64,000 nt of DNA. Source: Heliocidaris erythrogramma (Eukaryota; Echinodermata; Echinoidea; Camarodonta; Echinometridae). The stretch's first letter is position 1, and every line of letters begins with the position of its first letter. The notes under the pieces are model-generated. The model saw only the letters and a list, made by a program, of their open reading frames with translations, was not told where the DNA came from and searched no databases. Positions 23,066 through 34,983 of this stretch are shown here, in pieces. Location of the stretch: assembly GCA_025617745.1 (NCBI GenBank), contig CM046863.1:16062875-16126874 (forward strand), read 5' to 3'. The position numbers were made by a program, and so were the translations under genes.

Positions 23066-23871
23066 TAACCCTTTCGAGACAATTGTCCACATTTTGTGGT
23101 TTGGCTCAATAACTTTTGATTTAGAGCTCTGAAAAATACACCAGATGCATGAGTAGAAAGAGTAAAAATTTCTCCACACTCTGTGTCCATTTTTATTGCA
23201 TGACCGTATTGCATTTTACTGGATTTGAAAAAGGAGAATAAGCCTTAAAATCCTTCAATTGGCAACACGAGAGGTTCAAAATCATTGTTTTATATCAAAA
23301 TTGGCAGTTTTTTCAACTTTTCAACAAAAATTTGTAACCATGTACATTGTTCTTAAAAGACATTACACCTTATTAGAACCAAGTAGTATTATAAGAAAAA
23401 TATTAGTGTTGCCAATTTGAAGAAGAAAATGTGATCAATTTACCCGTTGAAGTGATTTGGTAACTTTGTAGAGGCTTGATAAAATCTGAGCTACCTGGCC
23501 TTACATGCTATCAGTGTATGTAATATCGTGTAAAAATGAAGCCTGGGGGTTGGGGGGGGAGCACTTCCAAATCATCATATCCTTCACAAAAGTAAACATA
23601 TGCAAGTGACCGGAAATGCCAGACTCATTTTCCTCCATAGACTCAGTATTAGACTAAAGTGTATGGCCATACGCTTTCGTAAATGGGAGTATTCAGTCAT
23701 ACATATCTTCATAATAGCATTATATATTTGAAAATCTTTCTATGCTTGGCTGTTTATTTATCCTTCTGAACATCACTAAACAAGACAGATATCAAAATTC
23801 AACAATTTACTAAATCATGCCTCCACAAAGTTACCAAATTCCTTTAATAATTCCTGTCCTGAAAGGGTTAA
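23066..23871. mobile_element. Palindromic element P, copy 3, with nested element
   Basis: The left end AACCCTTTCGAGACAATTG and right end TTCCTGTCCTGAAAGGGTTA match P copy 1. Between CAATTTACCCGTTGAA and TTTAATAATTCC an unrelated element (about 23451-23842) is inserted, so the host is about 415 bp and the insertion about 390 bp. Confidence 0.72.
23451..23842. mobile_element. MITE nested in element P
   Basis: Inverted ends GATTTGGTAACTTTGTAGAG and the complement of CCTCCACAAAGTTACCAAAT. It lies at a TTAAA-type site of element P (intact in copy 1), with TTGAA on one side and TTTAA on the other as a possible target duplication. It contains a G-rich run and no coding frame. Confidence 0.65.
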
Positions 23872-23929
23872 AACTTTTCAAGACTTAATGTGTGTTGAGA
23901 GCCAGAAGGTTGTTGTTAATTCATGTCAT

Positions 23930-24530
23930 TTAAAGAGAATCTTGAGTTTTGGGAAAGGTGAAAAATAATTTGTGAGCTTTCTCATTCCTTTTATATCAGT
24001 TTGGAAGAACATCATAGTAGAAACATCCCGTGCAGAAGGATTACTCTTCAAATGCTCTTATATTTGAAATATTACAAGAAACAGCTGAAATGTTCGCGCC
24101 GAACATTCATGTCACCTGCGTGTGCAGTGCATGTGCTTTTCAGCGAGATTGGGTCAATTTCTGATCTATTTTGATGATTCCAAAACAACACAGTATTAAA
24201 TAATTCTTATGTAGACATGATCAACCTTTCCCAGTAAACCGCTTCTGTAATGTATACAAATTTATGCACGTATATTCTCTGAGCACCTAGTGACGAGCTA
24301 TTCCATGAACCTGCTTTATATAAATGAGCCTCAATGCTTGGAATCCAGTTTGCATACATTATTTGTTGCTATGCCCGGCAAGCTTTCAGGTTGTCAAGAA
24401 CAACCTTTGTTTGAAAGGTATGCATAAAATTTGCATACATTACCGAAGTGGTTTATTCCTTTTAGACAGTTTCTTTCACAATATAATTGCATGACCAGAA
24501 CTCTACTTTATCTTTAGCAAAGCATTGATG
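23930..24530 (-). mobile_element. MITE family C, copy 6, with nested element
   Basis: Reverse-oriented family C: starts (plus strand) AAAGAGAATCTTGAGTTTTG and ends TGACCAGAACTCTACTTTA. It is interrupted at 24235-24455 by a separate inverted-repeat element. Confidence 0.68.
24235..24455. mobile_element. MITE nested in family C copy 6
   Basis: 221 bp with inverted ends TAAACCGCTTCTGTAATGTA and TAAACCACTTCGGTAATGTA (right end read in reverse), continuing about 15 bp inward. Non-coding. Confidence 0.72.
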
Positions 24531-24596
24531 CCTTTCTGGCTTTCATTGTACTATTTCGTAGCATTAACAGTGTGAGTGAGTAAAACAGATTCCACT

Positions 24597-24612
24597 CCCC
24601 CCCCCCCCCCCC
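24597..24612. repeat. C16 homopolymer
   Basis: An uninterrupted run of 16 C, flanked by ACT on the left and GATTC on the right. Confidence 0.85.
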
Positions 24613-24866
24613 GATTCAACCCTAAATATCATTGCAATCAGTACATATAGATTGAATCAACACTACTCACATTTATAGCCTTTTGTGTTTTCTTTAATTT
24701 GACACCTCGATCAATAAAATGCGACAATGGACAGCTGAACAGGAACATTTATCCTGATTCATGTCAAATTTGTTTCTGCCCAAGTTTTGAATGAAATGAT
24801 TGATCAACCCAAGCTTGGTTGAATGGTCTCCATTCCAGAATACACTCGCAGATAATGAAAGTAACT

Positions 24867-25011
24867 CCTGGGGAGCGTTTCATCAAGCACTGTTGTCGGT
24901 GATTTTTACTGACAAATTTGCTCTCAGCCAATCAGATGCAGGAATTTCAGTAGCTTATAACAGTTGTCGGTAAAATTCACCTACAAAACGCTTGATGAAA
25001 CGCTCCCCAGG
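24867..25011 (+). mobile_element. MITE family F, copy 3 (best preserved)
   Basis: 145 bp with perfect inverted ends CCTGGGGAGCGTTTCATCAA (left) and its complement (right). The core matches copies 1, 2 and 4. This is the most symmetric copy. Confidence 0.8.
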
Positions 25012-25167
25012 ACATCATTCAGCTCAAACTTGAGCAAAGACGATTTTGACATGCTTACAAATAGCCAGTGCTCAGTCATCCATCATCCATTGGATTTTGA
25101 TGAGCAGCCTATCAAACCATAGAAGACATTATCAATTATCACGCCATTATATTGTACCGTATTTCAG

Positions 25168-25618
25168 TCAACCCAGTCTCACACTAAATAGACGAATAGA
25201 GTCATAGTACCAATCACCGTTAATATGACACTCTTGGTCAATTTAAGGGACATTTATAATGGCACCATCTACGTTTGCAATCGTGGCCGAGTTACCCAAG
25301 AAAGCTGAATCGATCATAAATATTTGTGTCCATTTTGGCATTAAAAGTATGTCTTGTTTTTCAAGGTTATTTAATGGAAATGTGTAAAACAGTGGCGTTA
25401 TCGTGAAATAAATCGCCCCTCATTCACTCCTCAGAGTTTCGGTTTATTCCGTACAACGCTTCAGTGACTTCATTCCACCTCAATTCTGCCGAAACCAATA
25501 TCACGATTGCAAACATAGATGGCGCCATTATAAATGTCCCTTAAATTGACCAAGAGTGTCATATTAACGGTGATTGGTACTATGACTATTCGTCTATTTA
25601 AGTGTGAGACTGGGTTGA
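25168..25618. mobile_element. 451-bp MITE with ~118-bp inverted ends
   Basis: The ends TCAACCCAGTCTCACACT and the complement continue for about 118 bp with only a handful of differences. TTTCAG lies directly outside both ends (25162-25167 and 25619-25624), a 6-bp target duplication. The 215-bp centre has no open frame. High arm similarity and an intact duplication point to a recent insertion. Confidence 0.85.
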
Positions 25619-25624
25619 TTTCAG

Positions 25625-26925
25625 TGATATCACTTGGTTTCTAAGGTATCGGGGCTTGAATATGGGTTTCCTTTCAATTGACTCAAACTGTATATACATC
25701 TAGTGTTTGAAAAGGTTCAGGCTAGCTGATATTCTGGATCGGTACTCACTTTTGGAATATCTTATTTCTTTGCTTTATTTATTCATTTATTTATTTGCTT
25801 ACATATTTCCTATCAGGCTGTATCATATGGATAAGAAATATAAGAACTCATCAGCAGCAAAGTGAGTGACCTGCATTTTCAGAGACGTGTCTCAAATTCT
25901 CTAATTGCCTTATTTAATGTATTTAAACCTTTTTCTTTCAAAAATGAAAGCTATAATTGATCCTCACCTCCCTTTGCCCCGGAGGGTTCATGCATAAAGA
26001 TTTTACATAAAAGCAACCTTGATTTCCCAATGCATAGTCTTCACCAAGTTGATGATGTTGATAATGTATTTTTTGATAATGAAAATCAGGGAATTGCACA
26101 ATAATCACCTCAAGCAAATTGAAAAAAGAAAGATAGGGAGCAAAAGAGAGATTTTTTTTTAATGGTTCTTGTTGCATTACTCATGGTCCAAATGATTCCA
26201 TTTTCCACACTTTTTTAATCCAATTGGTTATAGGCCTATTTTAGAATTCATATTATAAAACAGAAACTATTACGTGAGATTATGGGAGCAACTTAACACA
26301 ACCATGGCAAAAATTGTGAATGGGTTTTTTTGCATCATTTTAATTTGAATTGACATGGTTGAAAAGATTTGAATGCGATTACGTAACATAATCACATGTA
26401 TTGCCAATTTAAAGAGTGAACTGAAAGAGTGGTTCTTGTGATTACGTGTAAAAATAATAACAATGGTACCAGCACAGTGTATTGTAATATGTACAGGTCG
26501 CAAAATATTTTCTTTTTCGGAGGATATTTGCGAGTCATTTGTGGATATGTTCGAAAAAGAGTTGTCACAAAAAAAAGCATTTTCTCTTCAAAATATGTTA
26601 TTTAAATATTGTACAATGTAGATTTCAGTGTCCAGTCATGTAGCATATTAGTAAGTACATGGTATAAGAATAGTGTACATGTGTGTCACTGTATATTTGT
26701 ATGTAGGCTAATGCTTTGTAAGTTGTCAAAAGGAAAAATGCTTTTTTTTTTTTATGTCCATTTTTTTTGTTGCGATTTTTCTTTTTTTTAAATATGAGCT
26801 CCGCGATTCGGAGGTTATTTGTAAATAAGAGTATTTTGAAGAAAAACAAAACTTATTTTTGTTTGTGTACTTTTTTTCATTGTCGTTTGTTCGTCTTTGC
26901 TTGATGATCAGAGTTGCAAAATATT
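25625..26925. other. Intergenic stretch, nothing recognised
   Basis: AT-rich. Open frames at 25938-26849 are short and show no known motifs. Several T-runs and A-runs are present. Confidence 0.35.
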
Positions 26926-27208
26926 TAAAAGTAAAATTAAAGACAAGGTTGAGTTCTGGGAATGGTGAAAAGTAATTTGTGAGCTTTATCTCATTTCTTT
27001 TATGCCGGCGTGAAAGAATATCAGAGTAGAAACGTCTCTTGAAAAGGATTGCTCTTCAAATGCCCTCATATTCAAAATATGACGAGAAATAGCTGAAGTG
27101 TTTAGGCCGAACATTCATGCCACATGTGTTTGCAGTGCATGTGCTTTCAGCGAGACTGCATCAATTTCTTATCATTTTCACGATTCCAAAACCTCACAGT
27201 AAATTCCC

Positions 27209-27541
27209 AATAAGCCACTTCGGGGATGCAATCTGAGCATGAGCAGATAAAGGTCATCTGTACCATATTCTAAAACCCACTGACACTAATATTCGATATG
27301 TGCTCATGAATGTCATGTAATCATTATTCAATTATGCACTAATGGTGCATTCCATGATGTCCAGGTGGAAGTATTCTTTTTGAAGGGGGAAACAAAGGCT
27401 ATTCATGAGGCACCTCTATCACTCCCATAGTTATTTTTCTGAAGTGCACATAAAGGGACACTCCATGTCTAAAATATCTGTGGATATTTGGGGTCATTTG
27501 TACAATCTCAGTACCATGAGCTAACCCCGAACTGGCTTATT
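27209..27541. mobile_element. MITE family A, copy 2 (nested)
   Basis: 333 bp, ends AATAAGCCACTTCGGGG and the complement of CCCCGAACTGGCTTATT (one difference). It shares GAGCAGATAAAGGTCAT with the 10749 copy. Confidence 0.75.
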
Positions 27542-27576
27542 GCTTTGAGACACACTATAACAAAGAAAGCAGATAA

Positions 27577-27774
27577 AATATACAGCTCATTGTACCCTCC
27601 ACAATTGTTCTGGTAGACAAAAGAACATCCCTTCATTGCTATTATGTAAAATAAGTAGAAAAGGTGAATATGCATGTGACACCTGTTCTACATATTTTTA
27701 CATAATAGCAATGAAGGGATGTTCTATTGTCTACCAGAGCAAGTGTGGAAGGTACAATGAGGAGCTGTATATTT
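27577..27774. mobile_element. Nearly perfect palindrome, ~85-bp arms
   Basis: The left arm starts AATATACAGCTCATTGTACC and the right arm ends with its near complement. CCCTTCATTGCTATTATGTA recurs reversed near the centre. Spacer about 25 bp. A foldback-type MITE nested in family C copy 7. Confidence 0.78.
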
Positions 27775-28204
27775 TGTTCGCCATGTTCATAGTGACAGTT
27801 TCTTTCACAATGTAATCGCATGACCAGAACTCAACTCAATTAAGCAACCCTTTATGACAGTTGGCTTGAGAGTAGAGGCAGAAAAATCACAGAAACATAA
27901 ATGTCAGAAAGTAAAAAGAACAGGAAAGTTTTGAATTTCAGTTGAGATCAGTATTGCTCAAGGGAATCTCCAATTGGCAATGCACTTGTGATTCACATAC
28001 CTGTCGATACTCTGATTATCATTCAGCATCAGCGAAAAATAAGTTGCACACAGCATACAACACAGCATACAACACAATGATACTTAATACTGATAGTTTA
28101 GGGAGTACATTATCTTTAATGCATAGTTCAAAAGCAAGTAACACTTCATCACAAGTATGTTACAGATATTTGTTACAGGCTAGAGGATATTTAAAAAAAG
28201 CTTA

Positions 28205-28470
28205 TGAAACTTTTGTTGGCAGGGAGACATTCAAGAACAACTAATGAAATTTGTGCTGGCCAGAAGTTTTACAAGAATACACCAATGAAATTTGTGCTGG
28301 CCAGAAGCTTTACAAGAATAACCAATGAAATTTGGGCTGGCCATAAGATATTCAAGAATAACTACATGTAGTAATACTTTGGCTTGGCCATAAGATATTC
28401 AAGAATAACCGATGATATTTGTACTAGCCAAAATATATTCTAGCACATAAAGTTTGTCCTTGCTAGAACA
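28205..28470 (+). repeat. ~41-bp tandem repeat
   Basis: About six copies of a unit of 40-41 bp with the core AATGAAATTTGTGCTGGCCA and TTCAAGAATAAC, becoming more diverged to the right. No coding potential. Confidence 0.8.
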
Positions 28471-28651
28471 TATTCAAGAATAACCCCTGATGTTTGTGCT
28501 GTAGATACATCTATTTTAACCATTATAATTCAACTGTCAGTAGTAGAGGAATTCACACAAACACAAATACATTTTTTTCTCATTTCACAATATCTGCAAT
28601 ACTAGAAAAATAAGATTTGAATCTACAATTGTGTATGAGTTAAGTCTCTCA

Positions 28652-28676
28652 CACACACACACACACACACACACAT
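28652..28676. repeat. (CA)n microsatellite
   Basis: About twelve CA units. Confidence 0.9.
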
Positions 28677-28679
28677 GAC

Positions 28680-29050
28680 TAAGAATGACCTGTATATAAA
28701 CCTTTGGGGAATGTAACAGACAAGTACGCAGACATATATACACACAGGGAAATGTATTATACAATCATTGCAATATCTTCACATTTTCCAAGACATGATC
28801 AATACAAAGAGTCTTGCGAGAAGAAATACCAGTTTAACAAATATGTTATATCTATCCCCAGGGACCCTAAATATCTGTTTTAAATTCTATAAATATACAT
28901 ATATTCTATTAAATATGTCAATAGACATTTGGCACTTAATTATAATATTTCATACAAAGTGATAATTATTTATAGGAAAATAGTACCGATTTCTAATAAT
29001 AAAATCACATGGATACTGATTTTTTTTTAGCTCAACAACATTAATTTTCT
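28680..29050. other. Intergenic stretch, nothing recognised
   Basis: AT-rich sequence between the CA repeat and the next MITE. No features. Confidence 0.4.
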
Positions 29051-29057
29051 CTCTATA

Positions 29058-29273
29058 CAGTGCATATCAAAAAAAAGTACAATAACAAAATTTGGTAGCT
29101 TCTAATTTAAAAACGCTGGTGCTCGTCATCCATGGCAGAATAGTCATGAATGAGGTATCCTTGGGCAGGAAACAAGTTTGACTTCACCATGAAATAAATT
29201 TCAAGATCACATTGGTTATAACATTTTAATTAGAAGCTATCAAAGTTGGGTATACTTTTTTTGATACGCACTG
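29058..29273. mobile_element. 216-bp Tc1/mariner-type MITE
   Basis: Ends CAGTGCATATCAAAAAAAAG and (reversed) CAGTGCGTATCAAAAAAAGT, with further matching GGTAGCTTCTAATT about 40 bp inward. TA flanks both ends (29056-29057, 29274-29275). These are the signs of a Tc1/mariner non-autonomous copy. No open frame. Confidence 0.82.
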
Positions 29274-29569
29274 TAGTTTAAATTTTCACATCGTGTACTA
29301 TTCTTTGTTTTCATGCATGCATCTCATCTCAAACACAAGCTTTAGTTTTCATGGTGTTCTGAGAGTGGGAGCTTGATAATCGAAATGTCCATGATTCTGA
29401 AAAACAAATGAGTCCTACACCAGAAATTCATTATTCAAGCCATAAGATGAAGGCTACCACAAATTAAGTACCGTATAAGATTTGTTAATCCAAACATTAG
29501 ATTTCTTAATCTGTCGTTCAAAATGTTTCTTCATAAAAAAAAGTTTATTAATCACAAACTTGCAATAGG

Positions 29570-30046
29570 GCGATTCTGTGCAATATGTCCTGTACAATAT
29601 TTATCCATTTCACCAAAAAAATCTGGTGAAACGACTATTAATTAGTTTTTGTTCTTGCATTACTACAATTAGTCAATGGTCACGTCAAGAGATTTTTTCT
29701 TTTGGGTGAAACAGATGGATAAAAGTCATTGGGATGATATAACCTCGTAACTCAAAAATTGTTAGATTTTCAGGAGCGCAAGAAAACTTTCATGATTATT
29801 AAACACAAGATTCAAGATTTCCATATTTTCTTTAATCTTGAATTCATGATTAACACAGCGTAAGCGTAAGGACAGCCTTCTTTTTACAGATCACTTTAAT
29901 ATGGCACTATTTTTTTTCAGATATTCACTACATGGGTTCTATCAGAACATCAAATAAGTCTTTAACTACAAAATTATGAAGAAATTTTTTTTTTCCAAAA
30001 AAATTAGTTACGAGGTGTCGAATGGGACATATTGCACGGAATTCGC
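29570..30046. mobile_element. MITE family B, copy 2
   Basis: Inverted ends GCGATTCTGTGCAATATGTC and (reversed) GCGAATTCCGTGCAATATGT, the same termini as the 206-bp element in BCL9 intron 1. A TTTCACCAAAAAAATCTGGTGAAA hairpin-like block lies near 29608 (split here as TTTCACC and GGTGAAA). Confidence 0.65.
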
Positions 30047-30049
30047 CAA

Positions 30050-31455
30050 TAATGAGTTGTAACCTACACATGTATTCTGCTATGACAAATCTTTATAACA
30101 AAAAAGAAAAGAAAAAGATTATAACAAAGGGAGATGAAATTTACACAATGCCTATGCTCACCACTACAAGGCACATGCAAATTGATATAAACACGGACAG
30201 AAAAAAAAAATCCATTAGGAACGGTTCCTTTTCACATCAACTATTTGATTAACAAGAAAGCTTTTGAAAAAGCTTTCATATCCATTACTCAATACTTCTT
30301 TGCAAGTAACATAGTTTAATAGGCAAGTTTCTACAAAACTATCGTCAATCATATACATTGACATCTTCTTTGGTTTTGAATTAATTGTAGGCAGTCTATT
30401 ACATCATCAGCAACTGGCAATCTAAGAAAATCAAAATAAACCTACATTAGAACTCATCACAAAGATGAAACGGAAATGAATGCACAGCAAATTGCAGACG
30501 AAAAATAACATTAATGAAAATATGACAATATGAGGGCAAGGAGCATAAAATTTGGCAGTCTATTTAAAACAACTTTTAAAAAAAATGTTTATGAAATTGT
30601 CATATAGGTTGTCCTTTTATATAAAACAAAAGTTGTTTTATACCGTGAATTGGCAAGAATGATTTAAATTCTCCTGATCTTATTCTAAAGGTGTCAAGGG
30701 TTGACCGTTCGTCCGATAATGATAACGAGATTTTCAATGTTGTGAGTACGTGTGAGTATGAAAAATCGTGTAATCGTTATAAGACAAATGGCCAGCCCTT
30801 CAGACCTTGTCGTTAATGATAACGATTAGCCGACTGTGATACCCGTGAGATAAATTTGGGTCATTTGAGGGAGAGGGAAAGGGAAAGGGAGGGGGGGGAT
30901 TACAGTTTTGCAGTAACAGCGCTAGGGGTCGGTTCCAGGAATTTCAAAAGCCTTTTGGGTCTACATCTGAAAAGGGGGGTGCATATTTTTTTAATATATA
31001 CCAGCTACATGTAATGTACGCCAGATTGGGTTTGTAATGGGGACAAAGGTCAAGTTGTGCCCTCCCCAAAAAACCTCTTTGAAAGCACTGTCAAGGAATG
31101 TCACATGAAGTTGTTGGTACAAACAATTGAGAACAACTGACTAAACCTATAAGCAGCTGCAAAAGCACATACTATAAATATTAAAAGCAGCTCTATCAAT
31201 CACACTACACTTCACAAACATCGAAGAATTTTTTTTTTAAAGTAGCCCCAATGATCTGTTTCTATAAATAGCATTTAAAAAGAAGTAGCACAAACTATAA
31301 AAAGCGTTTCAAAAGAACTAGCACAAACTATAAATACATTTATATTGCACAAAAAGTAGAATGCATACCCTGTCATGAATATCAATATTAAAGGATTAAG
31401 TAACTCTTTCCGGTCACTTTTGTCCCTCCTACAGTGTACATGTACATGTACGTGT
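30050..31455. other. Intergenic stretch, nothing firm
   Basis: Low-complexity purine patches (30871-30898) and AT-rich DNA. No gene recognised. Confidence 0.35.
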
Positions 31456-31460
31456 TCTAC

Positions 31461-32086
31461 ATGTGACCCTCCACCACAAAACGACCAATAAGTCGCAATG
31501 GGAGTTTAAGAGTAAATAGTTGAAGAAGGTGATTTGGGGTGGAAATTTTGATTATAATTTTTTTGTATTAATCTACCATCTGACAAAATTTCAGGTCAAT
31601 ATACCATGTTGAAATATGTTTTTACTCCCATTCAAATGACCATTTTTTTCCTGGAAATTCAATCTTTGTGTGTCAACTTGCTGGGATTGTACTTCACATC
31701 GCTTTTCTGGTATAGCTTAAAAACTATGTGCTGTCTGATATTCAAAATGTAAAGAAACAAGGAAATATATCTATTCTGAAGGTAGGGAAATTTTCAGCTC
31801 AATCCACTCAGTACTTCACATTGTGTGCTAGTGAGTTTTGACTCAACCTTTTGTGCGACTCAACCTTTTGTGCGACAAACAATAGGACACTGATTAGGTA
31901 CTCTTAAATGGTCACTCTTCTTTAGAGGCCGTTTTTTTCTATTTTGGTCATTAGCCTGTCTGACACGTTGACATTCTCATTGTAATTTACAAGGGTTTGC
32001 TTAGTCCATACAAGACAAGTTATGTGTTGAAATTTTGAAAACCTACATTTCCGACTTATTGGTCGTTTTGTGGTGGAGGGTCACAT
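31461..32086. mobile_element. 626-bp MITE with perfect 35-bp inverted ends
   Basis: The outer 35 bp at each side are exact complements (ATGTGACCCTCCACCACAAA at the left). TTCTAC precedes the left end and, one base out, follows the right end, so a short target duplication is likely. The interior has no transposase frame. It carries a tandem GACTCAACCTTTTGTGC pair near 31837-31872. Perfect ends suggest recent activity. Confidence 0.82.
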
Positions 32087-32094
32087 ATTCTACT

Positions 32095-33380
32095 AACCAT
32101 TATTCAGTTTGGGGTTTCGATCCAAGCAAATGAAGAGTTGGATAGGAAGTCAGAAGACATGTGCATAGCTTTGGAAAAGAAAGACAATGAATACTGGTGA
32201 AAAGAAATATAATTTTAAGGTGTGACAGATTTACAACGTTGCAAACTTTGAGAGAACGGAGAGTCTCAACAAGACAGGCCATCTGTTATCAAGGAGTTTG
32301 CTCACAAGCAATATCAAGAATACAGTATCCATCTCCTGAATTCAAGATGTAGGGATCAGCACATGAGAATATCCACTCAAGGTTTGGTGTCGTAGTTTGT
32401 AGGACAGTAGTCTTCCAAACTTCTTCTGTCGTAAGACGTGTTGCAGCTTCTAATACGTTCTCACGTGATGTGATCAACCATCATCTAGCATCAGTGTTGG
32501 GTGGCAAGCAAAGTGTAAACCAAGCAGAGGTGAAGAATTGGCAGCTGCATATGCGTGACAATGCCCTCTAAGCGTACTTGTTAATTTGTGTACATTATAT
32601 GATACAGAAATGTGAATACGCTTAACTCATTTGATTTTGCTGGTTGCATGGAGTTTCTTGATGTTGGCGAGAGCTTTCTATAGTGATATGTCCATTTCGA
32701 AGAGCTGGGTAGGGGCATCACCCGTCACTCTACATATAAACTTGATGCCTCCTGTAAACTTGGCTAGCAGATAGAATATCCTCAGTGATATGCAAGATTG
32801 TTCTGATGTTCCTGATCGGCATGACTTGATTGTGTGTATTGCCTGTAACTCAAGAAGGTAACCAGATGCAGGGGAGCCACTGACAAAGCCATATCTAGCA
32901 CATGTTCGCAGCTTCGGATGTAAGCTGCCTCACTGCATACTTCCACTAGTAGCTGCATCCACTGCTCAAAGGACACTATCGGTTCAACCTAAACCTTACA
33001 ATGCAATGACAGTGACATTCCCTTTAACTCAAACTCCAGTATGGACATGAGAGGATCCCTGGGGCAACCATGTCTAGTTTATGTAGCATGTACATGTTGC
33101 TTTGGCTATAATCTGCCTCAAGAGCACACGTGTACGGAACATGAGCACATCCATTGCTCGTAGGGCACTACATGTAGTCTTCAAAGCTTGCAGCTTCTGT
33201 TATCTGCCACACAATATGCATATGTACTGAACAGCACAAGTGATCATGAGCATATCTGCAGGCATGGGCATGGACATGGACATGTGTGCGGCCCGCAAAA
33301 CAGGACACAGCAGGTATGTGCAGTCTCCCAATCTATCCGCAAGTTAGATCTGGACATCGGTGAATCACTGATGATGCCCT
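32095..33380. other. Region downstream of the NLR gene
   Basis: Probably the 3' untranslated sequence and flank of the minus-strand NLR gene. No canonical minus-strand AATAAA was found by eye in the first kilobase, so the transcript end is unknown. Base composition is less AT-rich than the neighbours. Confidence 0.35.
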
Positions 33381-33381
33381 C

Positions 33382-33438
33382 TCAGGCTGTCAATCTTGCC
33401 GTGCGCGTAACGTAATGTGTACCAGCTGATTCATCTTC
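33382..33438 (-). CDS. NLR coding exon 5 (C-terminus)
   Basis: 57 bp after acceptor TTATTTAATGCAG. Codes EDESAGTHYVTRTARLTA and stops at TGA (33384-33382). Short and without a recognisable domain. It makes the whole coding length a multiple of three. Confidence 0.65.
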   Translation of the reverse strand, partial: EDESAGTHYVTRTARLTA

Positions 33439-34941
33439 CTGCATTAAATAAAAAGACATTGAGAAACAACAGTCATTCCCTCAAAACAGCGAAGGATCAA
33501 GGATAATGAAAAAATAATAACAATGACGATGATGAGGATGATGAGGAGGATGATAATGATGAAGATGATGATGATGATGGTGATGACGAAGATGATGATT
33601 ATGATTATTATGATGATGAATTACTGCAATTTAATTTTAATGGTACTTACATGGAAGACCAAGACCCTCATGTTCTGTGAGCTGACTGCTACATCATTGT
33701 CTTGGAGAAACTTGTTCAATGTGCCTTCTCTATATGTACAACAGTACTTGAACCTGAAGAAAATGAAACAATAAATAATAATGAAATTTTCTTGCAAAGT
33801 GCATATATCACATTATGATATAACGTCGTTACGTGTTTCCAAAGTGTTTGGATATTATTACCCTGGCTTTAGACCAGTCAAGGGAGACAAGAAAAGCGGT
33901 CTTTATGAGCAGGTTGTCTTTATGGACAGGTTCCTTTAATACATATTTTAATGAGGATCACTGGTCACAGGATACAAAAATAGTGGTCTTTACAGACAGA
34001 TGGTCTTTCTATACAGGTGTCGCTGGAGCAGGTTTGACTGTATTAATATTGGGAGTTGGAGAGCACTCCAGATGCCATGAAATGCCCAAATTCCCAGTAT
34101 TTAATGAGGAAAAAAAATAATGTGCTTTAAAGTTGGAGTGCTTTGGGAGGTGGTTCAAGAGGACCTCAGAAATGATTTAGCGGTAGAATACAATGCTACT
34201 AAGCATTTCAACCTCTACCATGCCGTGGGCGGCAAATCCCACCCCAAAATGTGAGTGTTGAATATTTTGTTTAGGCTCAGAATAGCTTGAAAATTCTTCC
34301 TCATACAGACACTTGTCCCTCCAATATAATGTTTATTTAAGGTTCTTCATTTATTCCTACAGTGTATGCAAAAAACTCTTTGCACAGTTTGCTCAAGAAA
34401 AAAACCCTCACTGAACATTAATATTCAACTCATGAAAGTTCATTTTTGACAATTGCTCAAAATTTTGGTGGCATGGAAGGGGTTAACTGCTCAGATTCAG
34501 TGAAATTGAAACTGGAAACTGTACATTACTTTCAGGTTTCTCATGTGTTTAGCAAAATACACATGGCAACTGCAACGGTCTCCCACCCCGGGGGGTTGCA
34601 CTCGACCCCAAAAGTGGTAGGTACATGTATGTGCTGCTGGCAAGACAAAAAAGGGGGCTTTGAAACGAGCGAATAATGAACAGGATGGTCTTCAGAATTA
34701 CTACCATTTTGGAAAAAGGGGGGTCTTTTGGAACTGGCTTACAATATAAATATGATGCTTTGTTATTGAAATATAAGGATAATTGGAACTCGGAAATGAA
34801 AAAAAATGTGGTGCTTTGGAACAGTTTTCTCTCTTCCTTTTCTCATTAAGAAAAAAATGGTATGCTTTGGAACGGAAATTTGAGTGCAAAAATGGGGGTC
34901 TTCTCCGCATACATACCCACCGCACACTACATAGTGAGTGC

Positions 34942-34983
<42 letters not shown>

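Larger units (their letters stand above)
26930..27840 (-). mobile_element. MITE family C, copy 7, with two insertions
   Basis: Reverse family C begins (plus strand) AAGACAAGGTTGAGTTCTGG and resumes at its far end with AGTTTCTTTCACAATGTAAT and GACCAGAACTCAACTC. Between these it is broken by a family A MITE (27209-27541) and a long-arm palindrome (27577-27774). Confidence 0.68.

Noticed and set aside
33523-33774. Met-rich plus-strand open frame
   Set aside because: It is a translation of an (ATG)n microsatellite in NLR intron 4 and of the antisense of exon 4.
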